A stretch of 64,000 nt of DNA, taken from the NCBI GenBank assembly GCA_008360955.1, contig LUCM01005123.1, positions 1-64,000 of the forward strand. The letters run 5' to 3'. The stretch comes from Fasciolopsis buskii. Lineage: Eukaryota > Platyhelminthes > Trematoda > Plagiorchiida > Fasciolidae. Made by a program: the position numbers and the translations under genes. Under the pieces are notes generated by a model. The model saw nothing but the letters and a program-made list of their open reading frames with translations. It made no database searches and was not told where the DNA came from. This document shows positions 28,560 to 40,221 of this stretch, piece by piece. Positions within the stretch are counted from its first letter, which is position 1. Each line of letters starts with the position of its first letter.

Positions 28560-29280
28560 GTTCAACTTTATCCGCACCACTAAAATTACCACTGAGGTTG
28601 GCCCTGACAGTTTGTCCTCAGCTCTTTTAAGGCATGGTGCTGTGACCCTGGCTGGTACATTCAGTTCTCTGATTAACTCATGACTGAGCTTATCTTCTAC
28701 CCGGATTGCTGGAGACCCGCCACTATTAATCCCATGGCGAAATCTAACAGTTCTACTGCATTAGCGAAATGCTTTCGCCACCATTGCCCTAACATCTTCT
28801 GCCCCTTAACTGACGCAGCTTGCCATACTTAAGCGCCTTTGTTCTTCTATGTATCTTTCTGATGGCCCATTCAAGTTTGCTTATAAATCTGACAGGCCCA
28901 CATTGGAACCTGTCGCCTCCCTCATTCATCACATTTGTAAGTCCTTGAACGCATCGATGAAATCTATGAGCTGCAGCTTTCTGGACTATTCGTCTGTATT
29001 CAATCCGACCCCACGGTTCCTTCTACTTCATAAACTGGAAACATTTGGTTATCACAGGCCTTTAATAGCATGGCTGTCTGATTATATTACTAACCGAAGC
29101 CAGTGCAAACGAATGGGCGGTAAAACTTCAAAACCGTTGGTTAACAAATCAGGCGTGTTTCAGGGTGTTGTTCTTCCACCGTATCTCTTTTCTACTTACA
29201 TCAGCGACTTGTTAACTAGCTCCCCCTGACATCTGTTTAATTATTTCGATGATATTTCCCTCTCTCAATCCGTTTCGATC
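28560..29280 (+). pseudogene. LINE reverse transcriptase core, broken
   Basis: TTEVGPDSLSSALLRHGA near 28590-28645 matches the RT0/RT1 motif (GPDGIPS-x-x-L). The frame from 28849 to 29229 then carries the palm motifs: SFLDYSSVFN (family: LD-x-x-x-AFD, catalytic aspartate region), a KLETFGYHRPLIAWLSDYI-like segment, and SGVFQGVVLPPYLFSTYISD (family: QG-x-x-LSP-x-LF). A TGA at 29227-29229 interrupts the frame, after which YFDD at 29242-29253 is the catalytic box in the same frame. An intervening stretch (about 28680-28850) is frame-shifted. The enzyme would copy LINE RNA at the target site, but this copy is dead. Confidence 0.85.
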
Positions 29281-29449
29281 AACGGTGATTATTAAGGTTT
29301 TCTTCAGCAAGATATTTTCTGTCTACGGTTTCCCCGTACAAGTTGGCTTGCATCTCAACGGATCTACGTGTTCTGAATGTCTGTCCTCTCTCTCTGTTGC
29401 TCAGCCTACCCATCCGAAACGTCTTCCATCAACTCGAAAACACTAACCA

Positions 29450-29819
29450 GGGATGATTGTTTGAAATATCTAAGAGTTGCAATTGATAAAAATTCGAAGT
29501 GAACTTCTCACTTTTACACCCGCGTAAAGAATCTCCGACGATTGTCATTTCAAATTGGGGAGCTTCGATACCACGAGGTGAAACAAAGCACCCTCTCCCG
29601 TTTTGCATGCCAATGTGTTTTTTTCAATCCTTCTCTATTGTTCTCCTGGTATTTTTCCAGGTTTACTTAAAGTGGGCTATAAAATTTATCGCCCGGGGCT
29701 ATCACTTATTAGCCGTGTGTCCTTCATACCACTAAGGGAACTCCACTGTCCCATATTTAGCACGCACTCTGACAAATCGTGACCGTGTTTTAGCCGATTT
29801 TCTTAGCAACTTATCATGA
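29450..29819 (+). pseudogene. LINE ORF2 C-terminal region
   Basis: After the YFDD box come pieces in shifting frames: CLKYLRVAIDKNSK (family: V-K-Y-L-G-V-x-I-D), then FPGLLKVGYKIYRPGLSLIS near 29655-29715, which matches the C-terminal thumb region of CR1 proteins. The last in-frame block, LARTLTNRDRVLADFLSNLS, runs from 29757 to a TGA at 29817-29819. The same final block appears on the other strand near 34.8 kb, so the two copies belong to one family. Confidence 0.7.
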
Positions 29820-30769
29820 TATACTATGATTGGTCCTCGAAGAGTATTTTTCATCTTTTTATAATTTAATAGGTGTAAATTTTTCTTTTATTTTTTTTTA
29901 CCTCCTCGTTTTTCCGACTGAAATGCGACGTTATTTTTTGTACTCAATGGTCTATACAATACAATGCTACGCAGTAAGTGCGTTTATCTGTCCGCACATG
30001 CATATGCTGTCATCTGCCCGTTCTTTTTCCCGGGGGCAAACAACCGGTATTTTTGGACTGCAGATTCTTATGGGGACGCTGGCTCATCTAGGCACTTCTA
30101 ATGCACCCCGTAGAATGTTCCTCACTGAAGTCCCATGCGAATCGAGTAAAATACGAGCGAATGATTAATCCACTTACGAGTCAGACAATTTTCTGTTGTT
30201 TACCAGTTAGGCGAGTATAGCGTGTCTTCACTGATGGACCACAAAGCAGAAAGACTGACGTTCATCTTGGGCATGGTAGTTGTCCTGAAACCGAGGAACG
30301 TTTAAAATTCTTCCATCATTCTTTTCACTTTTTGTTCTTAAGTGCACTTCCACTGGCTGCGCCACTGCAAATTCATGCATTTGGCTATTCAAACGAAATG
30401 TTACTCTTGATTTCAATAGTCCACTAAACTCATTGCCTCGCTGAGAGGTCGCTAACACTGACAATTTCTTTCAAGGTAAACGGTCAGTTGATTTTCAGAG
30501 TACTTCCAGCTTTCAAGGTCTCATTATGCAGCGACCTATGGAACATCGCACCCAAGTGCGGCACACGCTCTCAGTCCGAGAAAAATGTTCTACCCTTGTG
30601 AGTTTACAGAATTTCCATCGTTTACGGCAGCCACCGATCAACTCTATGCATTTTTTATTCCTCTCATTGTTCTATTTTTGCGTTCATTATTTCTTTCACT
30701 GGTAAACTGCGGCCATCCGCTAACACGGCATGTCCATTTGTATCACTGAAAGCCACCGATATTTTCTAA

Positions 30770-31020
30770 TTCCAATAACGAGTGAATAAAATCACGGACA
30801 TTTTAGTAGTAGGAGATTGAACTTTTTCATGAAATAATTCACCATGTGATATGATCGCCCAAGTGACGATTAAGAAACGATGGAAGCAGTGTACAGTTGT
30901 TTCATCCTTGTTAGGAATCATGAGCAGTGCATATCGACCGCGCCCGAACTGGGACGCGAACCCGAACAAGGACGAACGAATCTGGGCCTTACGAACGCCT
31001 TAGCCATTAGGCTACCGGGC
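30770..31020 (-). repeat. tRNA-derived SINE, family 1, copy B
   Basis: On the - strand the copy starts at 31020 with GCCCGGTAGCCTAATGGCTA (A box) and has a B-box-like CGGGTTCGCGTCCC near 30950-30966. The body contains ATGATTCCTAACAAGGATGA at about 30900-30920. It is the best preserved copy and can serve as the family reference. It faces copy C, about 240 bases away. Confidence 0.72.
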
Positions 31021-31089
31021 AGACTGTGTACGGTTTGTTGAACTTCACCACATGATGTTGCACCTATCCATCAATGATTTGCACGGCCA

Positions 31090-31310
31090 TGGACCGCTAA
31101 CGCACACCAATCGACCCCTACTCATAGATGATTTCTGTGCGGGTAGCCTAAGTACGACCAAGGCTTTGGATATGCACTGCTGATGATTCCTAACAAAGAT
31201 GAGACAGCTGCACAGTGCTTCCATGGTTTCTTTATTGTGAGTTGAGCGATGCTATCACATGGTATATTATTTCATGGAAATCATGGACATTAAAATTTGG
31301 GCCTATTTTA
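31090..31310 (+). repeat. tRNA-derived SINE, family 1, copy C
   Basis: The body from 31170 (ATATGCACTGCTGATGATTC) to 31275 (ATTATTTCATGG) matches copy B over about 105 bases with scattered differences. The head is degenerate: GCGGGTAGCCTAAG near 31138-31151 recalls the A box, but the B box is lost. The two copies form an inverted pair. Confidence 0.6.
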
Positions 31311-32306
31311 TAACTTAGCTGACGAGAGGTTGAAATTTTACTGTAGGGTCAAATATGACTGACTAATTATGCGGTCTAGATTGAAGTCAGTCAGTTGCAA
31401 ACTGTGTCTCGTATGCTAATCGACGGTGTCAAAAGAAGTCTAATTGGATGACATCTTTGAGGTTATCAATCTCAGCTGATTTCAAGATCATTTCCAAGAT
31501 GTTCGTGGTAGCATTCTGACAGTAAACGCGGGGCGAATCGTTTGGCGAAGCCTGAACCTTGCCAGTCAGATGTTTCTATTAAAAAGCAGCATTAACATGT
31601 GGGATTAGAAATCACAAAATTCAGTTTCAAATGTGCTGACTCTGATCGCCTGGCCATCGCAGGACAGGGGCAGATCAATTCTAGCAGTGAGAGCGAAACG
31701 GCTTTGCTAAAAACAGATTGTCAGTTGCATAGTGTGAGATTTTTTCATCCAAAATATCTCACTGACAGCAGAAGAAGAGTTTGTGACAGTGGCTATTTCA
31801 CTCTGAAGCGTTCACCCTTTTGTGCTTTTTCAGATCTTCACATAAGAACACGATCAAGCAGATTATTTGCAATAAGTAGGCCGCAGGCAGTGGAGAGTTG
31901 GCAAGCGGAGCTGAGATGCTACACTTTCAACTGTCATTCAATTGTAGTGCGACTGCACAACTAGCATAACGAGAATTCTGAGTGGGCCGTCTTAAACTGT
32001 ATTCATGTCAAATTTATTTCATGTCTTTATGACACGCTAGAGACAGAAGTGTAGCGGAAGGGACGTAAATCCCAGCCCCTCTGACCCACTGCACGAGGAA
32101 GGTGTGAAATCTGCAACCGTGACTCTCGAGCTCGGGGTGACATAGAATCACACTGGAGCAAAATGAGACAGGTTTTGTAAAAATCCGCGTGACAACCGGC
32201 CGTCATTTGCCACCGCAAAACGTAAAATGATTTGAACTGCTTTTGTGGCAATGAATTGTTCTGAGAATTGTTGAACAAGCAAAGAGGTGTAAGTTTAGAA
32301 AATAGC

Positions 32307-32400
32307 AAATATCAGGACCGAATGACGTAAAGAGTGTGTTGGAAAATCGATGCGCCATGTATTGGTTTTTATCGTGAACGACAGACGTCAATAACGGACC
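32307..32400 (+). repeat. Unidentified dispersed repeat, first-half copy
   Basis: AAATATCAGGACCGAATGAC and then ATCGATGCGCCATGTATTGG are near-identical to the copy at 40.2 kb for about 75 bases. After about 32380 the similarity drops, although GACGTCAATAACGGACC may still be a decayed version of the second half. Confidence 0.7.
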
Positions 32401-33589
32401 TACCAACAAAGCTGTGTAATCAACATAATATTATTTAGCAAACAGCATTCATTTTGGTAGTTATCCACTAGCCAATTATTCTTCTATGACAACAAAATCT
32501 CAAGTTTTCAGCGTTCACCGGTAGTTGATGAAAATTATGGAGCAGTCGATCGATGGGTTGTGCGGTGCATGCACCTTTGATAATGCGACCAACTTCTGGG
32601 ATATTAGGAACAAATCTAAGGCATGGGTTCTGCTTCTGGCAGAAAATGTTCCGTCCTCAGTCGGTAGAGGCTCAGGAACTCCACTGACAATGTAGTTAAA
32701 TTCTTCTCCTCTTCTTTACATCCTCCGGTTATTTCAATTCCATGTATTCACTTTTTGATAAAAATTCCAGCTGAGCTTAGTAAAGTCGCCAAGAATTTCG
32801 TCGTTCTCAATTAGGATATTACTCACCGAGTTCCTAATACTTGATACTTATGTATTCAATACGTCATAAGAAGCATTGTGATGTATTAACGGTTTATCCA
32901 CCTGTGTGAATAAATTTGCTGTTTCCATGGTAACCCATACATAAAATTCACTAGCCTTTCATGTACTTTCATGGAATTGTCATAAATATGTTTATAGCTT
33001 TTTGATTGTATTCTTCATCATTAGCTCGAGGACCGACAGGTAGAAGCTTCGAAAAATAGTCAACTTCACGAGACAGAAACCTGTCAATAATTTTTCACTT
33101 CCGAGCAGATGCTCTGAGTACAAACGTATCACCAGTACAGACGATAAGCGTGTTCTCATTTCATATGGGTGATAAATTTACAGATGTACATTCAGCTCCA
33201 AAAAGAATCTAAAGTTAACCCCGTTAAGAAATGCGATAGGAAACCCCTATGAGGTCGTTGATTGTTTGTAGTTGGTTTCCACTCCATTTGTACTTAGAAT
33301 ACAAATCCTTCAAAAACACGAATAGGTCAGACAGTTTCCATGTTTGCCGGATTGCCAGTTGGACTAGATATTTTACATACGAACCCCAAGCTATATGGTC
33401 AGCCTTAAACTCCCGAACTACCAGAGTGGAGTTTTGCTCTTCTTAGAGTTAATCGGCAGACCCCAGCCGTCATCGCACCAGGAGGCTGAAATCGGTGAGA
33501 GGCGCTTGATGGAAGTTAAAAGAACATGTACCGCGTCTTCTTTTGCAGTTAGTGAGCCCTGGTAACTGGAATTGAGAACTGCATATAGT

Positions 33590-33705
33590 AGGGTGGTATC
33601 AGCATCCGAAACTCTCAGCCAGAAATCTCGAGTTCAAATTTTGGATGGGGTGGGGATATGCTCCATTGATGATCTCTAACGAGAAGAAAACTGGGTTCTG
33701 GCGTT
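33590..33705 (+). repeat. tRNA-derived SINE, family 1, diverged copy D
   Basis: A B-box-like CTCGAGTTCAAATT near 33628-33641 is followed by GGATATGCTCCATTGATGAT and CTCTAACGAGAAGAAAACTG. This parallels the ATATGCACTGCTGATGATTC/CTAACAAAGATGAGAC body of the other copies. The match is weaker and the borders are guesses. Confidence 0.4.
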
Positions 33706-34746
33706 CCCCGAGTAAAGGGTTAGTCGTATTTTGTGAAGTTGGTGGAAAGGCAGTCAGTCAGGCAAATAAATATCAGTCCCACACAATACTCGCAACTTAT
33801 CGTCAGAGTAATAAAAGCGGGTTTTGCTGCTCTCAGTTGTATTTGCAAGTTTATGAAGCAAAGGAGAAATGCCATCAGCATAGGCTGCTACTGCATTCGA
33901 AAGAAAATTATTTCAATGACATTTACATGTCATCCGAATAGGCAAAATCCTTTTTCAGTCAATTTTGCAAATATGGCATAAATTATAGCCGCATATGTTA
34001 ACGCAGGTTGAGAATGGTGGATGGGCAATACACCAAAATCAAGTTCAGACAGACAATAATAATCAGCCCGACATCCGTTTTATTCGACCACTATCTGTTT
34101 CTTTGTGAGAATCTTTGCCTCTGTCCGCTCCGTGTTTCAGTTATCTTAAACCACTAGACAGCAGTAGGTATTAGAGTTAATGTTTTCACTTCGTATGAGC
34201 AGCCTCAGTTCATCATGGTCTTCATCCTTCCATCGAACTGGAAGCCTTTCTTTTCTATTAGATTTTGGTGGGACATTCTGAAAAAAACAAAGCGTACTCT
34301 TGACACCCCACGCCAAAAATTTCATTCTTATCCGACATCACCAGCAGTCTTCTGAAGCCCAGTCTTCTGGTTTCGATAGCACTCCACGAAACAAGTAGTT
34401 GCGCAAGACAGTGGATCCTGCCGAACGTGAGAGGGCTTTCAACATCTTGGCCAGGTGTGCTTGACAGTAACTAACAGTTCGCTAACCTTACTGTTTAACA
34501 AATTCATGTTTGCTATCGGTTTTTAAGTTCTGACGTTTGTGTTTTTATCAGATTTTGTTCTAAAAATATCCCTGTGGAATTTTTAAGGCTACCAGTGTGT
34601 GATAGTCAACTCCAGAGCTAGAGATTTAAACTTTTCAAATGTTTTTCCAATGGGTGTTCCACCAAAACAAACATTATATTTTTTTTGCTCTGTACAGATT
34701 TTTGTTTACATAGGTGTCCGCATTCCAGTCAAAAAGAATGCGTTTG

Positions 34747-35269
34747 CTACTTGATCAGAATACAAAGTTGAAAAAACGTAGAGAAGAAAACGTTTAAAAT
34801 TCGCGAAAGATTTTGTGAGAAATCAGCCATGATCTGTTCTCGATTGGTGAGAATTCGGGCTAGGTAGAGAACAATCAAGTTACTAAAAATATTTATGCAA
34901 GACGGTATGGAGTAGAAGGCAGAATGTGTCCCGGTATGAGAACAGCATTTAGAAAGGTAATTATCTAAGGAATGGAAGGGATGCGAAAGAATTTTGTGTG
35001 CACATTTTTCACATCCGGGTAAGTGCATGTCACACAATTTGGTGCAGCCTCCTTTCAGTGGTATGTAAAATACACCCCCCAATGATTGACAAACCACGAC
35101 AAACAGTTCTGAAGTCTTCCCTTAGTATGCGAGAAAAGGTGACAGGGGAACAACGGAGAAGAACGAGAAAAACATTGGCAAACAAAGGAGGGGATAATGT
35201 TTTGCCTAACCGGGAAATACTCGAGGCTTCTAAAGTGTTTTTACACAAATGGAAATGTGACAGGACCAT
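34747..35269 (-). mobile_element. 3' fragment of a CR1-like LINE
   Basis: Two overlapping - strand frames, one shift apart, cover the C-terminal part of a CR1 ORF2. The first (35269 down to about 35030) contains SISRLGKTLSPPLFANVF and SPVTFSRILREDFRTVCRG. The second (about 35025 down to 34747) contains CEKCAHKILSHPFHSLDN and LARILTNREQIMADFSQNLS. The latter closely parallels LARTLTNRDRVLADFLSNLS of the + strand copy at 29757. No endonuclease or YFDD box is present, as expected for a 5'-truncated insertion. At least one frameshift makes it inactive. Overlapping + strand frames here are shadows. Confidence 0.75.
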
Positions 35270-35979
35270 CTCATGTTTTTATCAATGGTAATTCTGTCAT
35301 GAACTGTGACTAATATGGTGTTTTTGGTGATGCAGATTCTAATTCCGTTGTTATTTTTCTATAAGAGACTCTGCCTTTTGAGATATTTTAAAATTGACGT
35401 TATTTTAAATATTGCGCGGATGAGAATTTCTACATGTCCTCAAAATATTAATTAAACCTCGCTCTGTGACTAACTGCTTCACCTATCGACCAAGGGCACC
35501 CTACAAGAATATAAAAACAATAGAGCTCACTTAGGCTCTGGCTTGTATTGGTCGGTTACAAATAAGTGTGTTCGTATTCTCTCTCTCGCTAATGAGTTGT
35601 GCTAGCCGTTCGAATTCCGCTCTATTTTTTCTGTGTGACTGTTCACTCAAGGAGGCAGCTGGTTCGTTCCTTTTCGTTATACGGCTACGGGACTTGATAG
35701 CTGAGGCCAGAATCATTGTTTCCAACTTCAAATTGTTAGTGTCCTGCTACAGCGCAAGCTTGGCGTCCTTGCGCTACTGTGTGACGCCTAATGCTGACAT
35801 CTTATGCTTCAGCGTTGTGCATTAATCAGTCTATCTTTCGAACTCAACGCAATATCAGTCACAACCAACTGAACTTTACATGACATAGATCAGCCGCCTA
35901 TTCAAACCACATCAATGATGGCTACAAGTGTCTGTGTTGCTGCTTTGGAATTAGCCGGACAGCTCTAGTGTACTGCCAA

Positions 35980-36260
35980 GCATAACGATAAACTGATCTC
36001 GACGCTGTGCTACGTAAGGAAATCCGACATCAAACTGCTCGGCGCCTAATTGCTAGAGGAACTAGGCTTCAGCAACCCACCCATTGACGTATTCTGCAAA
36101 TGCATTCAGACGTCCCAGCAGTACACAAATACATTGGTAAAACAGTTCCCCGCAGTTTGTAAGGAAGACATCGGTCGCTGCACCAAGTACCAGGCCACCC
36201 TACAATTGAGAAGAGGCAGTCTGTCTAAGAACTTGATGGAGTCTACCAGAGCCAGTGTTT
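35980..36260 (+). pseudogene. Ty3/gypsy pol fragment upstream of the reverse transcriptase
   Basis: The + frame reads KSDIKLLGA, a stop, then LLEELGFSNPP, and further on KQFPAVCKEDIGRCTKYQAT with LQLRRGS. In gypsy polyproteins the stretch from the protease end (N-L-L-G-x-D-W) to the RT start contains F-P-x-V-F-x-x-x-L-G-x-C-T, then an L-x-L-x-x-G-A-x-P segment, in this order and spacing. The RT proper, which should follow at once, is not visible after 36260. A Cys-rich piece YKCLCCCFGISRTALVYC near 35915-35970 might be a decayed Gag zinc knuckle, which is weaker. The piece is a broken retrotransposon relic and makes no protein. Confidence 0.55.
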
Positions 36261-38828
36261 CTGAATTAATGGTCTGGGCGCCTCGTGAACAATGCCACTG
36301 CTCAACCGCTCAAAAAAATGAGACGTTCACTTGTCAAGATACAGATCTACCAAGTTTTACCCGCCGATAGCTTCTTTTTTGCGTTCTTCCCATCCGCATC
36401 GTGTCCTTGATTTTTGTGGTCCATTCCATTAAAGAGAGTTAGCGGTGTAGACAAGCAGAGCGGACATGCACACCAATAGTGTCTCCGTTCCAACTGACTG
36501 TGACCATGACTATAAAGTGTTGATTTCAGTTCACTCTTTGTTGATGGCTGAAGCGTTTGTTGAATCACTCCACGTTCAGTGGTGATGTGATGCTTGCTAT
36601 TCCGGCTCATTCTACAAAATAGCCAGTTTTCACATTTCGCGGCTACGATTCCACGTTCACGATTCACTTTGAAGTTTGTTCAGATTATAAAAATATGATT
36701 AAAACTACTCTTCTTTGTACCGCGGAAGCTTGAACTCAGGTACGAATTACTTTTTGACGTTAGGAACTGTCAGGTTGATAACATGGATTTTTTAGTATAT
36801 CTGTAGTGGTTTTTCAACTGACTTCAGTGAGCGTTAGAATCTTGAAGCGCTTTTAAAAGCATACGACTGTTCAAGTTACACGAGTTTCCATCCTTCATAT
36901 TTTATTATGCCTTTACGATTGAACTGTTTGGCGCACAAACGAAATCAGTTTAACCATAATTGTCGCACTTTCGAATCACACTACGGTTGATTGGTTGTTT
37001 CGGTATTCGTTGGCAAGATGCAAAAATTAATATTTCGCAGATATGATCAGTGCGACCAATGTGTCCCCGACGCACTAGTCCCCAATTTATAAACGAAAAT
37101 TTTCGTCAGTAGCGTTGGAAAAGCAGATCATTTGTAATACTCAGTCTAGCCTTGAAAAAACGAGGCCAGGTTTGGTTTTCGGATGCTTAATTACAGCTGA
37201 AATTGCTCTGTCAGTTGAAATGGATTGATTGCTGAGATCAGCTCCTCGTAGCTGCTTTTATCTGAAGCTGTTTTTGTTGCAGTTCCCCTTGGCTGAACAA
37301 TCTGTATGGCCGATGCATGATTATTTCGTTGTTCATAAATTTTAAACAAACAGAGGAAATCAGTCAATCCAAAGTGATTAGTTCTGCACTCAGCTGGTGA
37401 ACGGGTTCCGGTAACCTCGGTTGTTATTGGTTTATGGGCGATATCCAAGACTACTCTGTCATGTATTATTGGACGGTAATCAGGTCATTCATAACAATGG
37501 TTGAAACTTATGGCAATCTGATGATTTGGTAACGGATAAGTGTTGGGACGAAACAGAAGAACCACTTGAGATGTAAAAGTTACATTCACACCATAGATCT
37601 TTTTATGGAGTGCATGTGAAACTGTTGGAATACATTCTACATTGAATGGTAAAGAAGGAGGGCGAATAGAGTAAGACGTTAGTATTTGGTATTACTCTTT
37701 CCAATCGCTTACGTAACACGAAATGCTAACATCCCGCAGTATCAGTGTTCTTTTTCTAATATTCAATTAGGTAAAAAACACTTAATGTTTCAAACTCCAC
37801 AATAACAAACGCTGTTTAGACCACTTTCAAAAGTCGATTTTAAATTCTCATCTTATTACTTCATTTAATCAGTAAACAAAAGCGCACATCAATTCTGAGA
37901 AAGGGGACTGCGGCCAACTGAGAGCTGTTCAATTTGTGTAATAACGTTGAGGTTTTGTGCTATTTTGTAGTGGAGCAGGATGAGATCAGTGAGCCGGATT
38001 ACTGATGGACAAATTCAGCGGTGAGACAATTGAACCAGAAGTCATGTTCATTGGAACGCAGAAGAAGCGATCTACCTTCCACATAAAGATATTGGGTGAA
38101 TAATTTTCCGACGACTTAGGTAACTCTAAGTCAGCCCACGAGTTCTAGCTTCAGTACACTGGTAATTGCAATACAATTTCATTGATGGGTTGGAATTCGA
38201 CAATCGCGAATTGACAAGCACATACTGACGACTTGAACTTCTGATTTATGAAATCGATTAGTCAGATATACGCACACACATGTAGGGTATTCAACTGATC
38301 AGACAAAAAGGGTCTATCATCGTTTGTTTATGGCAGACTGTCATGTCACTAGAAGAAGACCTCAGGCATGTGTCATAGTCCACAGCAGGAATGGTTGCTG
38401 TTTATCCTGATCACGTTCTCACCTTAGGCATTCTACCACAGCAGGGCCAGTAGCAATTCATCAGAGACTGATAAGTTATTTTGGTCTAACTGAAAACGTG
38501 TTTGCCTACTGTCCATAGTAACGAATTAGTCCGTTAGCTTAACTTATTTTATCAAGCCCAATCACTTGCTTAAAGTGGAATTTAAAGAAATAACTTGAGA
38601 TCCATAAAACCGTGCACACTGAAATTGAAAAAATTCAAGGCTTTTTTCTTATATGTGCGTCAGTGAACAAAATTTCATTTCAAACTTACTGGCCATTCTT
38701 CAGACAGATAATTGTGTTACAAAGTAATTGGAATGGCAACAGTGTCACCTCAAGAAGAAAGGCACGTTTTGCCGAACGAAATGCACTCCAGAAGCAAATA
38801 AAATTAGTTTTTTTTTGATTGCGAATAA
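36261..38828. other. No supported gene
   Basis: Follows the gypsy fragment. The reverse transcriptase expected next is not visible in any frame. Only short frames remain. Confidence 0.45.
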
Positions 38829-38912
38829 TGTAATGTTAATAACAGCGTTGTTCGTAGATGTAATGTGCCAACGTCTTGACTACCGCAGGTAGCTTTTCTC
38901 AGGGTAAGTTAC
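38829..38912 (+). repeat. Unidentified dispersed repeat, second-half copy
   Basis: TGTAATGTTAATAACAGCGT, then GATGTAATGTGCCAACGTCT and TAGCTTTTCTCAGGGTAAG, match the second half of the 40.2 kb copy with scattered substitutions. The first half is missing, so the copy is truncated in front. Confidence 0.65.
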
Positions 38913-40044
38913 TGTTTGATTTCGATAAAATGAAGTCATCGCGTACTAAAAAAAAACTAAAATTGAATATGTTAAAGCCAATTAAATGTTCTTATTTTTG
39001 TTTGAGCATGGAAAAGTTCGAAAACTGTGACCATTAACTGTTTTGATATTAGGCAGTGGATCATATTGAAGCACCAATCCAGGGGGCGTGTATTAGGGTA
39101 ACTTAAAGTAGAGTTCTCCGTTCATCGTTGACATTCCTGTTTTACACTTAGTACTGATAATAAAATGAGATTTTACAGCCATGTGTTTTTCTAACAACTA
39201 TTTTATCCAGAAAAAGGTGAAGTAGGGAGAAATTGTACATTTCTTGCCCAATAAGGTGCAAAGGTGCATATCCTACCTCCCGCGAGTGCACAGGTTGGAA
39301 AGTGCAACACCGTTTTAAATGAACCGTACACTGTAGAACAAAAGAACTTGGGGACATTGTCGCGCCAAGTTCGTTACGACCGTTTATTTACCAACAAGAT
39401 GTCGGCCAACTAATGATTCAAATTTCGTTTACCATAAGCCAGGATGAGCAAAGCAAATTTCGGAATCTCCATGATTAATTAAAATTGATTTTCATTATCA
39501 CAGATAGATTAAAAATCAGATTAATTAGGAAATAATTATGCCCGTGACTGGCAAAGCAAAACCGAACTAGTTTCAAAGTAAATTTACTGGTGAGCTACTA
39601 AAGTTTAATAAAAAACGATGTTGGCGTTTGTTTTCTGCAATTGGGGATTCGTGAATTTTAGAGGAAAAATCACACCTACACTTGGGGTTGTAAAATCAAA
39701 AATGAATAATCGTGTTTCATCCTGAGGGGAGATGAAATTACGTAATAATACTCAGTGCCTCCTAATCTTCCCGGTAAGACTTTCGTACAAATGAATTCAG
39801 GGAATTCAGTCTTCTTTGAAAATACCTGAAAATGTTCTCGGAAATGCTGTTTATCCTCATGAATGCTCAAGGTTTCAAAAGAGTTAAAATCATAATTTTG
39901 TTTTTTCATTCCTAATTGAAGGGCAGCACAGGTCAGTGGTTGACTTTTATGAGGAATGAAGTATTCTGATGTATGAGGAGTTTTTAAAACCCCAACTCCA
40001 GCTGCTAAATAACCGAGGAGCCACACCGAAAACGTGACGATAAA

Positions 40045-40160
40045 CCGCGGTGGTGTTCAGGCAATGGGAATCTTGGCATTTGGAAGAAAACGCCGCGGGT
40101 TCGACTCCTCACAACATCACTCACTTGCCTCAACGACAGCCTTTCAATGGTCATGCCCAT
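40045..40160 (+). repeat. tRNA-derived SINE, family 2, copy C
   Basis: CCGCGGTGGTGTTCAGGCAA starts the copy, followed by GGCATTTGGAAGAAAACGCC and the B box GGGTTCGACTCCTC at about 40101-40114. This matches the head of the copy at 57.5 kb (GCGGTGG, GGCGTTTGGACG, GGGTTCGAATCC). It lies about 640 bases upstream of the secreted-peptide ATG. Confidence 0.55.
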
Positions 40161-40221
40161 CCTACTAAAATATTAAACACTTGTCGGACTATAAATAAAT
40201 CGAATTTAAAATTATTTGTGT

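Larger units (their letters stand above)
27190..29870 (+). mobile_element. Degenerate CR1-like non-LTR retrotransposon (LINE)
   Basis: Translated + strand stretches occur in the order expected of a CR1-type ORF2. An arginine-rich leader (about 27230-27390) is followed by an endonuclease start, a DDFNH endonuclease box, a linker, reverse transcriptase motifs ending in YFDD, and a C-terminal domain that stops at 29817-29819. The frames are broken by several stops and shifts, so the copy cannot be autonomous. The 3' flank after 29819 is T-rich with no clear short tandem tail, so the element's end is uncertain. The same C-terminal block occurs on the - strand at about 34.8-35.25 kb. Calling it CR1 rather than another clade such as Jockey rests on family knowledge of the C-terminal pattern. 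Confidence 0.82.
31311..34746. other. No supported gene
   Basis: Apart from the dispersed repeat at 32.3 kb and the diverged SINE at 33.6 kb, nothing is recognised. The frame at 31599-31964 (121 codons) starts at GTG and has no motif. Confidence 0.45.

Noticed and set aside
34998..35291. 97-codon + frame
   Set aside because: It is antisense to the CR1 fragment, whose C-terminal motifs on the - strand explain the region.
39676..40026. 116-codon - strand frame ending near a SINE
   Set aside because: It starts from GTG, has no recognised family and no supporting signals.
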